DNA from: Paenibacillus sp. NFR01
Lineage (GTDB): Bacteria > Bacillota > Bacilli > Paenibacillales > Paenibacillaceae
Length of the DNA stretch: 64,000 nucleotides
Assembly: GCF_900111565.1 (NCBI RefSeq)
Contig: NZ_FOIK01000003.1
Span: 1-64,000 of the forward strand
Direction of reading: 5' to 3'
Shown here: positions 11,866 to 21,041 of the stretch, piece by piece
How the letters are laid out: each line of letters opens with the position of its first letter
Position numbering within the stretch: the first letter of the stretch is position 1
The notes under the pieces: model-generated
Told to the model about the DNA's origin: nothing
Seen by the model: only the letters and a program-made list of their open reading frames with translations
Databases searched by the model: none
Program-made: the position numbers and the translations under genes

Positions 11866-12221
11866 TTATCCCCAGCAAGCAGTATCAAGAGACACAAAAA
11901 TATGGATAAATTTGAATTGTTCACAACTTTATCCACAGCTTGTTGATAATATAGAGAACTAACAAATCTATTCACAATCAAAAGTAATACCATCATAGCA
12001 AAACCACCCTTGTTTTTCAATGAGCGGCGATAATTTATCCACAAATTCAAGCGCTTGTGTACAATTCTTAATAACAACACTACATATTGTTGATATGTTG
12101 TTCACCGTTCGACAAGTTCCGTCAGGGGACTTGTTTTTTTGTGCACAGCTTATGCTCAGTCGTTCAGGTTCGACGGCATTCGCTTAACCACAGGTGGATA
12201 ACTGCCGAAAGCTGTGGATGA
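11866..12221. other. oriC: oriC: DnaA-box cluster between dnaA and rpmH
   Basis: The 625-base AT-rich gap holds perfect boxes TTATCCACA at 11929-11937 and 12035-12043. Near matches are TTATCCCCA (11866-11874), TATGGATAA (11901-11909, minus), GGTGGATAA (12193-12201, minus) and TGTGGATGA (12213-12221, minus). The cluster sits where genes on the two sides diverge, as expected for a bipartite Bacillus-type origin. No gene is seen in this gap. Confidence 0.85.
11948..11977 (-). promoter_or_regulatory. Candidate dnaA promoter
   Basis: On the minus strand TTGTGA (11977-11972) and TATATT (11953-11948) are 18 bases apart, giving a leader of about 160 bases. A perfect DnaA box lies just downstream, which would allow autorepression. 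Confidence 0.45.
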
Positions 12222-12281
12222 ATCTACTTGCGTGTCTAAACGTGCATAATAGGAAGCTTTTTTGGAGAAGGAAGATCAAGG

Positions 12282-12311
12282 TTGACTTCTATGTATGGGT
12301 TGTGCTTTAAT
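12282..12311 (+). promoter_or_regulatory. Candidate rpmH promoter
   Basis: TTGACT (12282-12287) and TTTAAT (12306-12311) are 18 bases apart, about 100 bases before rpmH. The -10 is a weak match; TAATAT and TATATA lie next to it. Confidence 0.45.
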
Positions 12312-12409
12312 ATATAAAGGTGTTTTCTGTGAGGTTGTTGTCCGTAAATCAAGGACGGCTCGTCCGTTAATATGACATTAATGAAGATCCTGTAAGGGAG
12401 GTGCAATAC

Positions 12410-12544
12410 ATGAGACCGACGTTCAAACCGAATGTGAGCAAACGCAAAAAGGTGCATGGTTTCCGCGCAAGAATGAGCACGAAAAACGGCCGTAAAGTGC
12501 TGGCAGCCCGCCGCCTGAAAGGCAGAAAAGTTCTGAGTGCGTAA
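12410..12544 (+). CDS. rpmH: 50S ribosomal protein L34
   Basis: A 44-residue protein, exactly the normal length, reading [20 protein letters not shown] at the N-terminus and ending GRKVLSA. It is highly basic and binds 23S rRNA. AAGGGAGG lies 9 bases before the ATG. It is the first gene to the right of oriC and, as in nearly all bacteria, precedes rnpA. A strong terminator follows 15 bases after the stop, so rnpA is probably expressed from a separate promoter or by readthrough. Confidence 0.97.
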   Translation: MRPTFKPNVSKRKKVHGFRARMSTKNGRKVLAARRLKGRKVLSA

Positions 12545-12559
12545 GCGAGGCCACTTAGA

Positions 12560-12585
12560 GGGACCACTACGGTGGTCCTTTTTTA
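12560..12585 (+). terminator. Terminator of rpmH
   Basis: GGACCAC, loop TAC, G(G)TGGTCC followed by TTTTTT, 15 bases past the rpmH stop. Confidence 0.9.
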
Positions 12586-12618
12586 GTAATATCAGAAGTA
12601 TAATTTCATGGATGATTT

Positions 12619-12687
12619 AGGTTCTGGGGTCCCCTCAAGGTTGCTTGGCAAGGCTTCAAAGTCAAGGCATGCTTTGTGGGGTATTTT
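12619..12687 (+). repeat. Hairpin repeat element, copy 1
   Basis: A roughly 64-base element beginning AGGTTCTGGGGTCCCC and ending CTTTGTGGGG, with CCCC.CAAGG pairing to CTTTGTGGGG across about 35 bases. A second copy at 49439-49507 matches at most positions. Both lie about 20-35 bases past a strong terminator. The rest of the gap to rnpA (12688-12881) shows no gene; a GC-rich stretch at 12839-12866 followed by TTTTT may be a weak terminator. Confidence 0.65.
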
Positions 12688-12881
12688 ATATGGGGCGATA
12701 ATCGGGTTCCACAGCTGCCGATTGTGACGGAAACGGCACATTCCTTCCATCAAGGGGGAGAGGGACCTTTGTTTAGACCGATGTAATTTACCGTTTATGG
12801 CGGTGTCCATGTGACCATACTAATAAGAAGAAAAAAATTCGGACCGCGGCAGGCGGCCCGGTTTTTGAATAGGGGATTGCC

Positions 12882-13232
12882 GTGCACAAAAGTTTACGAT
12901 TACGAAACCGCGCCGACTTCAGCCGCGTATACCGCCATGGGAAGTCCTTTGCAAATCACCAGTTCGTCGTATACTGGAACAACAGGAAAGAGGTGGAGCG
13001 GTTTAGGCTAGGAGTATCGGTCAGTAAAAAGGTAGGCAACGCCGTAGTCCGCAACCGCATGAGACGGCTGGTGAAGGAGATTATCCGCCATCACGAGACA
13101 GAGATCGCCGAGGGGCTGGACATGGTGTTTATCGTAAGAAAAGGTGCGCTGTCGAAGGATTACGCGGAGCTCGAAAAAAGCGCGCTGCATGTGCTGCGCA
13201 AAGCCAAGCTGCTCAAGGCTTCACGCAAGTAA
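12882..13232 (+). CDS. rnpA: Ribonuclease P protein component
   Basis: The 116-residue protein subunit of RNase P, which helps the RNA subunit bind and cleave pre-tRNA 5' leaders. The signature helix KKVGNAVVRNRMRRLVKE carries the RNR motif. The start is GTG 12882, preceded by AGGGGA. Order rpmH, rnpA, yidC is conserved. The protein is highly basic, as expected. Confidence 0.96.
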   Translation: MHKSLRLRNRADFSRVYRHGKSFANHQFVVYWNNRKEVERFRLGVSVSKKVGNAVVRNRMRRLVKEIIRHHETEIAEGLDMVFIVRKGALSKDYAELEKSALHVLRKAKLLKASRK

Positions 13233-13270
13233 GGCCTTCTAAGGGGCTTGTTTATTTGTATTCATAATTA

Positions 13271-13279
13271 TGGTATGAT
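13271..13279 (+). promoter_or_regulatory. Candidate extended -10 promoter for yidC-jag
   Basis: TGGTATGAT is an extended -10 element, 40 bases before the chosen yidC start; no good -35 is seen. Confidence 0.4.
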
Positions 13280-13317
13280 TTACGGTGCAATGGAATGTTT
13301 ATGAGAGGGGTTATGAA

Positions 13318-14190
13318 GTGTCTCTATTGAAGACTAGACGAGGAAAATGGTTTCTCCTCCTCGCTGTAATGATGATGTCGTTACTGGTGCTTTCAGGCTG
13401 CTCGCCGTCGGCGAATGTAACGCATACTACGGAGGATTTGAAAAATGGTGGCTTCTGGCAGAGCAATGTAGTTTATTACTTCGCCATTGCCCTCAATAAG
13501 TTCGCTGAGTGGTTTAATGGACAATATGGTCTGGCCGTGCTTGTCATGGTGATCATCGTCCGTACAATAATTTTGCCGCTTACTATCAAGCAGGTGAGAA
13601 GCTCGCGCGCGATGCAGGCCATTCAGCCGGAGCTTGAGAAGATCAAGAAGAAATACAAGGATCAGCCGGAAAAAGTGCAGCAGGAAACGATGCGCCTCTT
13701 CCAGGAGAATAAAGTTAACCCGATGGCAGGCTGTCTGCCGCTGATCGTGCAAATGCCGATTTTTATCGCCCTGTACAACTCGATCTATTACAATCCGGCG
13801 CTGCGCGAGCATTCGTTCCTCTGGCTCCAGCTCGGCAAACCGGACCATTACTTCATTTTGCCTTTGCTGGCTGCAGCGACTACATTCCTGCAAACCCGGA
13901 TGATGACCAAAATGAATCCGGTACAGCAGCAAGGCCCGATGCAGTTCATGATGATGGTGTACCCGGTACTGATTTTCATCATGTCCTACAACTTCCCGGC
14001 CGCACTTCCGCTGTACTGGTGTTACAGTAACTTGTACACCATCATTCAGAACTATTTTTTATATCGCAACAAGAACAAAACGAATACCAATTTGGCTGTT
14101 GCGGGTGCCGGAAGCGGCAAAAGTACTGCTGCTCCTGCCGTGAAGAGCACTGGCGGCAAAGCTTCGAAGGGAGCTAAAAAGTCGAAATGA
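13318..14190 (+). CDS. yidC: Membrane protein insertase YidC/SpoIIIJ
   Basis: A 290-residue Oxa1/YidC insertase for membrane proteins. Bacilli paralogues of this type are needed for sigma-G activity in the forespore (SpoIIIJ). The N-terminus is a lipoprotein signal with lipobox LVLSGC. Five membrane segments follow: the first near VVYYFAIAL, then the LAVLVMVIIVRTIILPLTIKQ segment, whose Arg sits in the hydrophilic groove, then LPLIVQMPIFIALY and two more. The tail is Lys-rich. The start is GTG 13318, 7 bases after GAGAGGGG; an upstream in-frame ATG (13285) lacks a ribosome site. It overlaps jag by four bases. Confidence 0.94.
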   Translation: MSLLKTRRGKWFLLLAVMMMSLLVLSGCSPSANVTHTTEDLKNGGFWQSNVVYYFAIALNKFAEWFNGQYGLAVLVMVIIVRTIILPLTIKQVRSSRAMQAIQPELEKIKKKYKDQPEKVQQETMRLFQENKVNPMAGCLPLIVQMPIFIALYNSIYYNPALREHSFLWLQLGKPDHYFILPLLAAATTFLQTRMMTKMNPVQQQGPMQFMMMVYPVLIFIMSYNFPAALPLYWCYSNLYTIIQNYFLYRNKNKTNTNLAVAGAGSGKSTAAPAVKSTGGKASKGAKKSK

Positions 14191-14921
14191 GCAAAGTCGT
14201 CGCGACAGGGAAAACCATTGAAGAAGCTGTAGAACGGGGACTGAATCAGCTTGGCGTTCAAAAGGACCGGGTTACGGTCCAGATACTCGAACAGCCGTCA
14301 AAAGGGTTCCTTGGATTGATCGGTGCGAAGGGAGCCAAGGTAGAACTTACCTTGATTGCCGAAGCCGCACCGGTATCAGCGGCGAGTGCTCCGTCTACTC
14401 CTCAGCAGTCATCTAAGGAGAACATACAAGAGGCGACCGGCGGTGTACCGCGCCAAGATTCCGGACAACCGGCAAAGGATGCTTACCAGGAGGCCGTTCA
14501 TTTCATTGTGGATGTAGCCCAAAGCATGGGACTTGTAGTTGAAGTAGAAATCGCTCATAGCAAGGAATCGACTACGCTGCAAATATCCGGTCCGGATCTG
14601 GGTCTCTTGATCGGCAGAAGAGGACAAACCCTCGATGCTTTGCAGTATTTGGCCAATATTGTGGCCAACCGTTATTCCGACAGTTTTATTCGTCTCGTGC
14701 TGGATGCGGAGAATTTCCGCGAACGGCGCAAAAAGACGCTGGAAGAGCTGGCTGACCGGCTGGCCAGCCGGGTGGTACGAACCCGGAAGGAAGTTGTCCT
14801 GGAGCCGATGTCTCCCCAGGAACGCAAGATCATCCATTCGAGGCTTCAGGACCACCGTCAGGTCAGCACCCTGAGCAGGGGTGAAGAACCGAATCGCCGT
14901 GTCGTAATTACGTTGAAGTAA
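14187..14921 (+). CDS. jag: RNA-binding protein Jag/KhpB (SpoIIIJ-associated)
   Basis: A 244-residue protein with an N-terminal Jag_N domain (VVATGKTIEEAVERGLNQLG...GFLGLIGAKGAKVE), a linker, a KH domain with GRRG in LLIGRRGQTLDALQYL, and a C-terminal R3H domain. KhpB binds RNA with KhpA and affects cell elongation in Firmicutes. Its ATG overlaps the yidC stop (ATGA), so the two are translationally coupled. A terminator follows directly. Confidence 0.94.
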   Translation: MSKVVATGKTIEEAVERGLNQLGVQKDRVTVQILEQPSKGFLGLIGAKGAKVELTLIAEAAPVSAASAPSTPQQSSKENIQEATGGVPRQDSGQPAKDAYQEAVHFIVDVAQSMGLVVEVEIAHSKESTTLQISGPDLGLLIGRRGQTLDALQYLANIVANRYSDSFIRLVLDAENFRERRKKTLEELADRLASRVVRTRKEVVLEPMSPQERKIIHSRLQDHRQVSTLSRGEEPNRRVVITLK

Positions 14922-14934
14922 AGAATATTGCCGC

Positions 14935-14972
14935 AATGACTCCTTGACCATTTAAGGGGTCATTGTTTTTTT
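14935..14972 (+). terminator. Terminator of yidC-jag
   Basis: AATGACTCCTT, loop, AAGGGGTCATT and then TTTTTTT just past jag. Confidence 0.88.
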
Positions 14973-15011
14973 AGATGAGCGTAAATTCTATTAATTGAGG
15001 TGAAAGCAGCA

Positions 15012-16388
15012 ATGATCAGTGATACAATCGCAGCCGTCTCTACCGCGCTCGGCGAAGGTGGGATTGCGGTCATTCGGGTCAGCGGGCCGGAGGCCATTGC
15101 CCAGGTTCATCCGCTGTTCCGCAGCCGGATTCCGCTGAATGAGGCGGAAAGCCATACCGTTCATTATGGACATATCATTCACCCGGAACATGGAGAACGG
15201 ATGGAGGAAGTGTTGGTTACCGTAATGAAGGGACCGCGTTCTTTTACCACTGAAGATGTTGTGGAGATTAGCGCGCATGGCGGAATTATCGCCGTACGGC
15301 GCATTATGGATTTGCTGCTGCAGCAGGATATCCGACTGGCCGAGCCCGGTGAATTCACGAAACGCGCTTTTTTGGGAGGGCGGATCGATCTGTCTCAGGC
15401 AGAAGCGGTTATCGACCTGATTCGCTCCAAATCAGACCGGGCGTTCTCAATTGCCCTGAAGCAAGTGGACGGGTCACTGTCCGATAAAATTGCCAACCTC
15501 CGTCAAACCCTGATCGAGATGCTGGCGCATATCGAGGTAAACATCGATTATCCGGAGCATGATGTCGAATCGCTCACGGCTGAATATATCAAGGATAAAA
15601 GCAAGGAAGTTATGGAAGGCATCAACAGGCTGCTCAAAACAGCCAATGAAGGAAAAATTCTGCGTGAGGGGATTACGACGGCGATTGTCGGCCGGCCGAA
15701 CGTCGGCAAATCCTCGTTGCTGAATGCGCTGGCCCGCGACAATAAAGCGATTGTGACCGACATTCCGGGCACGACGCGTGATGTGATAGAAGAATATGTG
15801 ACGATTAACAATATTCCGCTCAAACTGCTTGATACTGCGGGAATTCGCGAAACGATGGATATTGTGGAAAAGATCGGCGTTGAGCGTTCCAAAGCCGCTT
15901 TCGGAGAAGCCGATTTAATTCTGCTGGTGCTGAATGCAGGAGAAGAGCTGCATGAAGACGAATTGGCTCTGATGGAACAAATCCACGGTAGACAAGCTTT
16001 GGTCATCATGAATAAAATGGACTTACCGACGCGTCTGGATCAAGGGCAACTGCTGGCTTATTTTAAAGAATCCAGTATTGTGCCGATGTCGGTGCTGGAG
16101 GAAGAGGGATTGGATAAGCTGGAGGATGCCATTTCACAGCTTTTCTTTGAAGGAAAGCTGGAATCAGCCGATATGACTTATGTCAGCAATGTACGGCATA
16201 TCGCCCTGCTGAAGAAAGCCTACAAATCGCTGCAGGATGCTTATGAGGCCGCGGAGATGCTGATTCCGATCGATATGATTCAGATCGATGTCCGGCTCGC
16301 TTGGGAGCAGTTGGGCGAGATTGTCGGGGATACGGCTGCGGATTCGCTGCTGGATCAGATTTTCTCCCAGTTTTGTTTGGGCAAGTAG
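15012..16388 (+). CDS. mnmE: tRNA modification GTPase MnmE
   Basis: A 458-residue GTPase that with MnmG makes the 5-carboxymethylaminomethyl group at wobble U34 of several tRNAs. An N-terminal folate-binding domain (DTIAAVSTALGEGGIAVIRVSG) precedes the helical domain and inserted G domain: G1 GRPNVGKSS (227-235), G3 DTAGIRE, G4 NKMD. The C-terminus FSQFCLGK carries the essential cysteine. ATG 15012 lies 9 bases after GAGGTG; the in-frame GTG at 15000 is part of that ribosome site. It is followed by its partner mnmG. Confidence 0.97.
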   Translation: MISDTIAAVSTALGEGGIAVIRVSGPEAIAQVHPLFRSRIPLNEAESHTVHYGHIIHPEHGERMEEVLVTVMKGPRSFTTEDVVEISAHGGIIAVRRIMDLLLQQDIRLAEPGEFTKRAFLGGRIDLSQAEAVIDLIRSKSDRAFSIALKQVDGSLSDKIANLRQTLIEMLAHIEVNIDYPEHDVESLTAEYIKDKSKEVMEGINRLLKTANEGKILREGITTAIVGRPNVGKSSLLNALARDNKAIVTDIPGTTRDVIEEYVTINNIPLKLLDTAGIRETMDIVEKIGVERSKAAFGEADLILLVLNAGEELHEDELALMEQIHGRQALVIMNKMDLPTRLDQGQLLAYFKESSIVPMSVLEEEGLDKLEDAISQLFFEGKLESADMTYVSNVRHIALLKKAYKSLQDAYEAAEMLIPIDMIQIDVRLAWEQLGEIVGDTAADSLLDQIFSQFCLGK

Positions 16389-16445
16389 CTTTGACTGCGC
16401 ACCGGAGCAAGGTGCGATGACTATATATGTACAGGAGGAAAAGCA

Positions 16446-18332
16446 ATGAGTTACGAAGGAGGCAGCTATGACGTTATCGTCATCGGCGCCGGCCATGCCG
16501 GCAGTGAAGCTGCGCTGGCAGCAGCCCGGATGGGCTGCCGTACGCTGATGATTACAATTAATCTGGATATGATCGCTTTTATGCCGTGCAACCCGTCGAT
16601 CGGCGGTCCGGCCAAAGGTCATGTTGTGCGGGAAATCGATGCCCTGGGCGGTGAAATGGGCCGCAATATCGACAAAACCTTTATTCAGCTGCGTATGTTG
16701 AATACCGGGAAGGGTCCTGCAGTGCACGCGCTGCGCGCGCAGGCGGATAAATTCCTGTATCAGCATGAGATGAAAAAAACAATGGAAGAAACACCGAATC
16801 TGACACTCCGGCAGGGGATGGTCGAAGAGCTGATCGTCGAAGACGGCCGCTGCGCGGGCGTTGTGACGAAGACAGGCACAGTCTACCGCAGCAAAACGGT
16901 CATTTTGACGACAGGCACCTATCTGCGCGGCAAAGTGATCATGGGTGAGCTGACCTACGAATCCGGCCCTAACAACCAGCAGCCTTCCGTAAAGCTGTCT
17001 GAGAACCTGCGCGGGCTTGGTTTTGACCTGGTCCGCTTCAAGACGGGTACGCCGCCGCGCGTGCATAAGGATTCGATTGATTTTTCAAAAACAGAAATTC
17101 AACCGGGGGATGAAAAACCGAAGTTTTTCTCCTTCGAAACGAAATCATCGGATAACGAGCAACTCCCGTGCTGGCTGACTTATACTTCGGAAGTTACGCA
17201 TCAAATCATCAATGATAACCTGCACCGTGCACCGATGTTCACCGGCATTATTGAGGGAACCGGACCCCGGTATTGCCCTTCCATCGAAGACAAGGTCGTC
17301 CGATTCAGCGACAAGTCGAAACATCAGATTTTCTTGGAGCCGGAAGGTAAAAACACCTCCGAATATTATGTGCAGGGTCTTTCGACCAGCCTTCCCGAAG
17401 ATGTACAGCTGGCAGTGCTGCGTTCCATCCCGGGGATGGAGAAGGTAGAGATGATGCGCAACGGGTATGCCATCGAATATGACGCGGTCGTGCCGACACA
17501 GCTATGGCCTTCGCTGGAAACCAAACGTTTGCCGGGGCTGTTTACTGCGGGACAAATCAACGGCACTTCGGGTTATGAAGAAGCAGCTGGACAAGGCATT
17601 ATGGCCGGAATCAATGCTGCACGTAAGGTGCAAGGCAAAGAGCCGGTAGTGCTGGACCGTTCGCAAGGTTATATTGGCGTTCTAATTGATGATCTCGTCA
17701 CTAAAGGAACCGCTGAGCCTTATCGTCTGCTGACTTCGCGGGCGGAATACCGGCTTCTGCTGCGTCACGATAATGCCGACCTCCGTTTGACTCCCATTGG
17801 CCATGACATCGGTTTGATTCCGGAGGCCCGTTATCAAGCATTTATCGATAAAAAAGAACGGGTGGAGCGGGAAATTGTCCGCCTGCAGGAAACAAAGGTT
17901 AAACCGTCGGAAGTCAACGAAGCTTTGGCACGTTATGAATCCGCTCCGATTGTGGACGGCAGCAATCTGCTGACATTGATGCGGCGGCCGGAAGTGGGCT
18001 ATCATTTCGTGGAAGAAATTTCGCCGTCTCCGGAAGCGCTGGATGAAGATATGAAAGAGCAAGTGGAAATCCAGATCAAATATGCTGGTTATATCGAAAA
18101 ACAATTGATGCATGTGGAGAAGCTGCAAAAGATGGAACAGAAGAAAATTCCGGAAGATATCGATTATAACGAAATTCACGGACTTGCCATCGAAGCGCGT
18201 CAGAAGTTGACGAAGATTGCCCCAATCTCCATTGGTCAGGCTTCGCGGATCTCAGGGGTAACGCCGGCTGACATTTCAATTCTTCTGGTGTATCTGGAAC
18301 ATTATAACCGGGTCACGGCAGCGAAAGGATAA
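16446..18332 (+). CDS. mnmG: tRNA uridine-5-carboxymethylaminomethyl modification enzyme MnmG (GidA)
   Basis: A 628-residue FAD enzyme and partner of MnmE in wobble-uridine modification. The N-terminal FAD motif is [19 protein letters not shown], followed by [12 protein letters not shown] and [12 protein letters not shown]. The late segment [20 protein letters not shown] closes the FAD domain, and a helical C-terminal domain contacts MnmE. ATG 16446 follows AGGAGG. It ends 3 bases before rsmG, so mnmE-mnmG-rsmG probably form one transcript. Confidence 0.97.
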   Translation: MSYEGGSYDVIVIGAGHAGSEAALAAARMGCRTLMITINLDMIAFMPCNPSIGGPAKGHVVREIDALGGEMGRNIDKTFIQLRMLNTGKGPAVHALRAQADKFLYQHEMKKTMEETPNLTLRQGMVEELIVEDGRCAGVVTKTGTVYRSKTVILTTGTYLRGKVIMGELTYESGPNNQQPSVKLSENLRGLGFDLVRFKTGTPPRVHKDSIDFSKTEIQPGDEKPKFFSFETKSSDNEQLPCWLTYTSEVTHQIINDNLHRAPMFTGIIEGTGPRYCPSIEDKVVRFSDKSKHQIFLEPEGKNTSEYYVQGLSTSLPEDVQLAVLRSIPGMEKVEMMRNGYAIEYDAVVPTQLWPSLETKRLPGLFTAGQINGTSGYEEAAGQGIMAGINAARKVQGKEPVVLDRSQGYIGVLIDDLVTKGTAEPYRLLTSRAEYRLLLRHDNADLRLTPIGHDIGLIPEARYQAFIDKKERVEREIVRLQETKVKPSEVNEALARYESAPIVDGSNLLTLMRRPEVGYHFVEEISPSPEALDEDMKEQVEIQIKYAGYIEKQLMHVEKLQKMEQKKIPEDIDYNEIHGLAIEARQKLTKIAPISIGQASRISGVTPADISILLVYLEHYNRVTAAKG

Positions 18333-18335
18333 TTT

Positions 18336-19058
18336 ATGGATACAACAGTGTCTCAATTTACGACTTTGCTCCAGGAGCATCATATAAAGCTTGAGGCAGC
18401 GCAGCTCGTACAGTTCGAACAGTATTATACCGAGCTGGTAGCATGGAACGAGAAAATGAATTTAACCGGCATTACCGAGCGGGACCAGGTGTATATGAAG
18501 CATTTTTATGATTCGCTGACCCTTTCCATCTATGTAAATATGAGCGAAGCAGAACGTCTTGCGGATATCGGCTCTGGTGCCGGCTTTCCGGGAATCCCAC
18601 TAAAGATTTGTTTTCCGCATCTAAAGCTAACCATAGTTGATTCTTTAAGCAAGCGTATTACGTTTTTGCAGCATATTTGCGATACCCTGCAATTAAAGGA
18701 TGTCACACTCATTCACGGTAGGGCAGAGGATATTGCCCGATTGACAGAGCATCGGGATGCTTACGATGTGGTTACTGCACGGGCTGTGGCAAGACTGTCG
18801 CTGCTAAATGAGTTTTGCTTGCCCTTTGCCCGCAAGGGAGGTTTATTTGCCGCTATGAAAGGCAGTGATCCTGCAGAGGAAGTACGCGAGGCAAAGCGCA
18901 GCCTTAAGGAATTACGGGCGGAACTGACCAAAGTTGAATCGTTTACGTTGCCGGTTGAGGATTCGGCGCGGCACATTATTTTGATCCGGAAAACCATGGA
19001 AACACCGGCTAAATATCCCCGCAAGGCAGGCGTTCCCGCCAAGTCGCCATTAATCTAA
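18336..19058 (+). CDS. rsmG: 16S rRNA (guanine-527-N7) methyltransferase RsmG
   Basis: A 240-residue SAM-dependent methyltransferase; loss of its modification gives low-level streptomycin resistance. The SAM motif is ADIGSGAGFPGIPLKI, and NLTGITERDQVYMKHFYDSL is a family hallmark. AAAGGA precedes the ATG. It ends immediately before a perfect parS site. Confidence 0.95.
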   Translation: MDTTVSQFTTLLQEHHIKLEAAQLVQFEQYYTELVAWNEKMNLTGITERDQVYMKHFYDSLTLSIYVNMSEAERLADIGSGAGFPGIPLKICFPHLKLTIVDSLSKRITFLQHICDTLQLKDVTLIHGRAEDIARLTEHRDAYDVVTARAVARLSLLNEFCLPFARKGGLFAAMKGSDPAEEVREAKRSLKELRAELTKVESFTLPVEDSARHIILIRKTMETPAKYPRKAGVPAKSPLI

Positions 19059-19060
19059 AA

Positions 19061-19076
19061 TGTTTCACGTGAAACA
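19061..19076. promoter_or_regulatory. parS: parS centromere site, perfect palindrome
   Basis: TGTTTCACGTGAAACA, a 16-base perfect palindrome matching the Spo0J/ParB recognition sequence. It lies between rsmG and noc, about 7 kb from oriC. Confidence 0.95.
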
Positions 19077-19092
19077 TTTGGAAAATCCCTTT

Positions 19093-19124
19093 AGAGACCA
19101 AATCACATGATTTGGTCTCTTTCG
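19093..19124 (+). terminator. Probable terminator after rsmG
   Basis: A 12-base perfect stem (AGAGACCAAATC / GATTTGGTCTCT) with loop ACAT. The following T-tract is short (TTTC), so termination may be partial. Confidence 0.6.
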
Positions 19125-19162
19125 GTTGCAGGAAAAATAGGACTATACGGAGAATAGGATTA

Positions 19163-19191
19163 TTGGCTGAAAAGTGATAGAATGATATAGT
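19163..19191 (+). promoter_or_regulatory. Candidate noc promoter
   Basis: TTGGCT (19163-19168) and TATAGT (19186-19191) with a 17-base spacer, 113 bases before the noc start. Confidence 0.6.
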
Positions 19192-19304
19192 AAGACTTTT
19201 GCAGGAACCGGCATCATGAAACGGTATTTCTTGCTGTACGATAAGCTTTTGCCATAGAGCGTATGAGGATCGTACTATAACGAAATTAGGTGGTTATGAA
19301 CGGA

Positions 19305-20126
19305 ATGAAAGAACAATTCACCAAGCTTTTTGGGTTTACCGAGCGGAGCAGCGGAGAAGAGATCAAACAAATCCCGGTCCAAGAGGTTGTCAGCAGTCCT
19401 TATCAGCCACGGACTATTTTTGATGACGAGAAGATCGATGAGCTGTGTCAAACCATTAAGACTCATGGCGTCATTCAGCCCATTGTCGTCCGGCAGCGCG
19501 ATTCGCATTACGAGATTATCGCCGGAGAACGTCGCTGGCGTGCGGTAAAAAAACTAGGCATGGAGACAATTCCCGCCATTATCCGCGAATTCAACGATTC
19601 TCAGGCTGCATCAATCGCCCTGATTGAGAACCTGCAGCGTGAAGGGTTAACCTCAATCGAAGAAGCTATCGCCTATCAAAAATTGATTGATATCCATCAA
19701 CTGACACAAGAGAGCTTAGCTCAGCGCCTCGGCAAAAGCCAATCCACCATTGCGAATAAAATTCGACTGTTGCAGCTGCCTGAAGAAGTGAAGAAGGCAC
19801 TTATGGAACGCCAGATTACTGAACGGCATGCGCGTTCGCTTCTATCGCTGGACAGCGTAGAGATGCAACTGAAGGTTCTCGCAGAGATCATCGCTAAAGG
19901 CTTGAACGTCAAGCAAACCGAAGCAAGAATCGCTTTCTATAAAGCCGTGACGCAAGAAGCGGCCAAAAAGTCCAAACGCATCTCTTATACCAAGGATGTC
20001 CGGCTGGCACTGAATACGATCCGACAATCGATCGACATGGTCACCGGCTCTGGTATGGAAATCAAAACATCGGAAAATGATCGCGGGGATCATTACGAAA
20101 TCGTGATTCAGATTCCAAAACGCTAA
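19305..20126 (+). CDS. noc: Nucleoid occlusion protein Noc
   Basis: A 273-residue ParB-family CTPase that binds its own DNA sites and prevents septum formation over the nucleoid. The N-terminal [11 protein letters not shown] is the amphipathic helix used for membrane attachment. The ParB CTP-binding part includes [15 protein letters not shown] and [10 protein letters not shown], followed by IENLQRE and the helix-turn-helix [27 protein letters not shown] 19305 was chosen because it gives this canonical N-terminus and lies 11 bases from AGGTGG; GTG 19290 and ATG 19296 are too close to that site. ParB lies 0.9 kb downstream; the pair are recognised paralogues. Confidence 0.92.
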   Translation: MKEQFTKLFGFTERSSGEEIKQIPVQEVVSSPYQPRTIFDDEKIDELCQTIKTHGVIQPIVVRQRDSHYEIIAGERRWRAVKKLGMETIPAIIREFNDSQAASIALIENLQREGLTSIEEAIAYQKLIDIHQLTQESLAQRLGKSQSTIANKIRLLQLPEEVKKALMERQITERHARSLLSLDSVEMQLKVLAEIIAKGLNVKQTEARIAFYKAVTQEAAKKSKRISYTKDVRLALNTIRQSIDMVTGSGMEIKTSENDRGDHYEIVIQIPKR

Positions 20127-20143
20127 TTGAATCATGCGATACA

Positions 20144-20176
20144 AAGGCGGCCCTAAGGTGAGTTGGCCGCCTTTTC
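20144..20176 (+). terminator. Terminator of noc
   Basis: AAGGCGGCC...GGCCGCCTTTTC, a GC-rich 9-base stem with a short T-tract. Confidence 0.75.
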
Positions 20177-20279
20177 TGTGACCTGTATACCATGATATAA
20201 GCAGGGGGATTGAGATCGTCGCCTGCCAACAACTTACGACCTACAAGATGATTCTTTCTAACAATTCGAGGTGAAATAC

Positions 20280-21041
20280 GTGTCCAAGATTATTGCCATA
20301 GCTAATCAAAAGGGCGGTGTCGGCAAAACAACTACATCGGTTAACCTTGGAGCCAGCTTGGCTACACTAGGGAAAAGAGTGCTTTTGGTTGACATCGATC
20401 CGCAAGGCAACACAACCAGCGGCGTTGGCGTCAACAAAGCTGATGTCGAAAACTGTATCTACGATATCCTTATTAATGAAGTGAATCCGCAGGATACAAT
20501 TCAGCAGACGGAAGTTGAAGGGCTTCATATCATTCCGGCAACTATCCAACTGGCTGGTGCGGAGATCGAGCTGGTATCTACCATCTCCCGGGAGCTAAAG
20601 CTTAAAAAAGCACTGCACACCGTCAAAAAGAATTATGATTATATGATTATTGATTGCCCGCCATCCCTTGGCATATTAACAATTAACTCGTTGACTGCAG
20701 CTGATTCCGTCATTATCCCGATTCAATGTGAATATTACGCGCTTGAAGGACTCAGCCAATTGCTGAATACCGTTCGGCTGGTGCAAAAAAATCTTAATCC
20801 GCATCTGCAGATTGAGGGAGTGTTGCTGACCATGCTGGATGCCCGGACAAATTTGGGGATTCAAGTTATTGAAGAAGTGAAAAAGTACTTTCAGGAAAAG
20901 GTCTACAAAACGATTATCCCGCGTAATGTCCGCCTGAGCGAGGCGCCGTCCCATGGCCAATCCATCATTACGTATGACTCGCGTTCCAAAGGGGCGGAAG
21001 TATATTTGGAGTTGGCGAAGGAGGTAATCTCCTATGAATAA
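20280..21041 (+). CDS. parA: Chromosome partitioning ATPase ParA/Soj
   Basis: A 253-residue deviant Walker ATPase that moves origins with ParB and also modulates DnaA. Motifs are KGGVGKTTTSVNL (P-loop with the signature lysine), VDIDPQGN (Walker A') and IIDCPPSLG (Walker B). The start was set at GTG 20280, 5-6 bases after GAGGTGA, giving the usual Soj N-terminus (S)KIIAIANQKGG; GTG 20271 is part of that ribosome site. It overlaps parB by eight bases. Confidence 0.95.
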   Translation: MSKIIAIANQKGGVGKTTTSVNLGASLATLGKRVLLVDIDPQGNTTSGVGVNKADVENCIYDILINEVNPQDTIQQTEVEGLHIIPATIQLAGAEIELVSTISRELKLKKALHTVKKNYDYMIIDCPPSLGILTINSLTAADSVIIPIQCEYYALEGLSQLLNTVRLVQKNLNPHLQIEGVLLTMLDARTNLGIQVIEEVKKYFQEKVYKTIIPRNVRLSEAPSHGQSIITYDSRSKGAEVYLELAKEVISYE

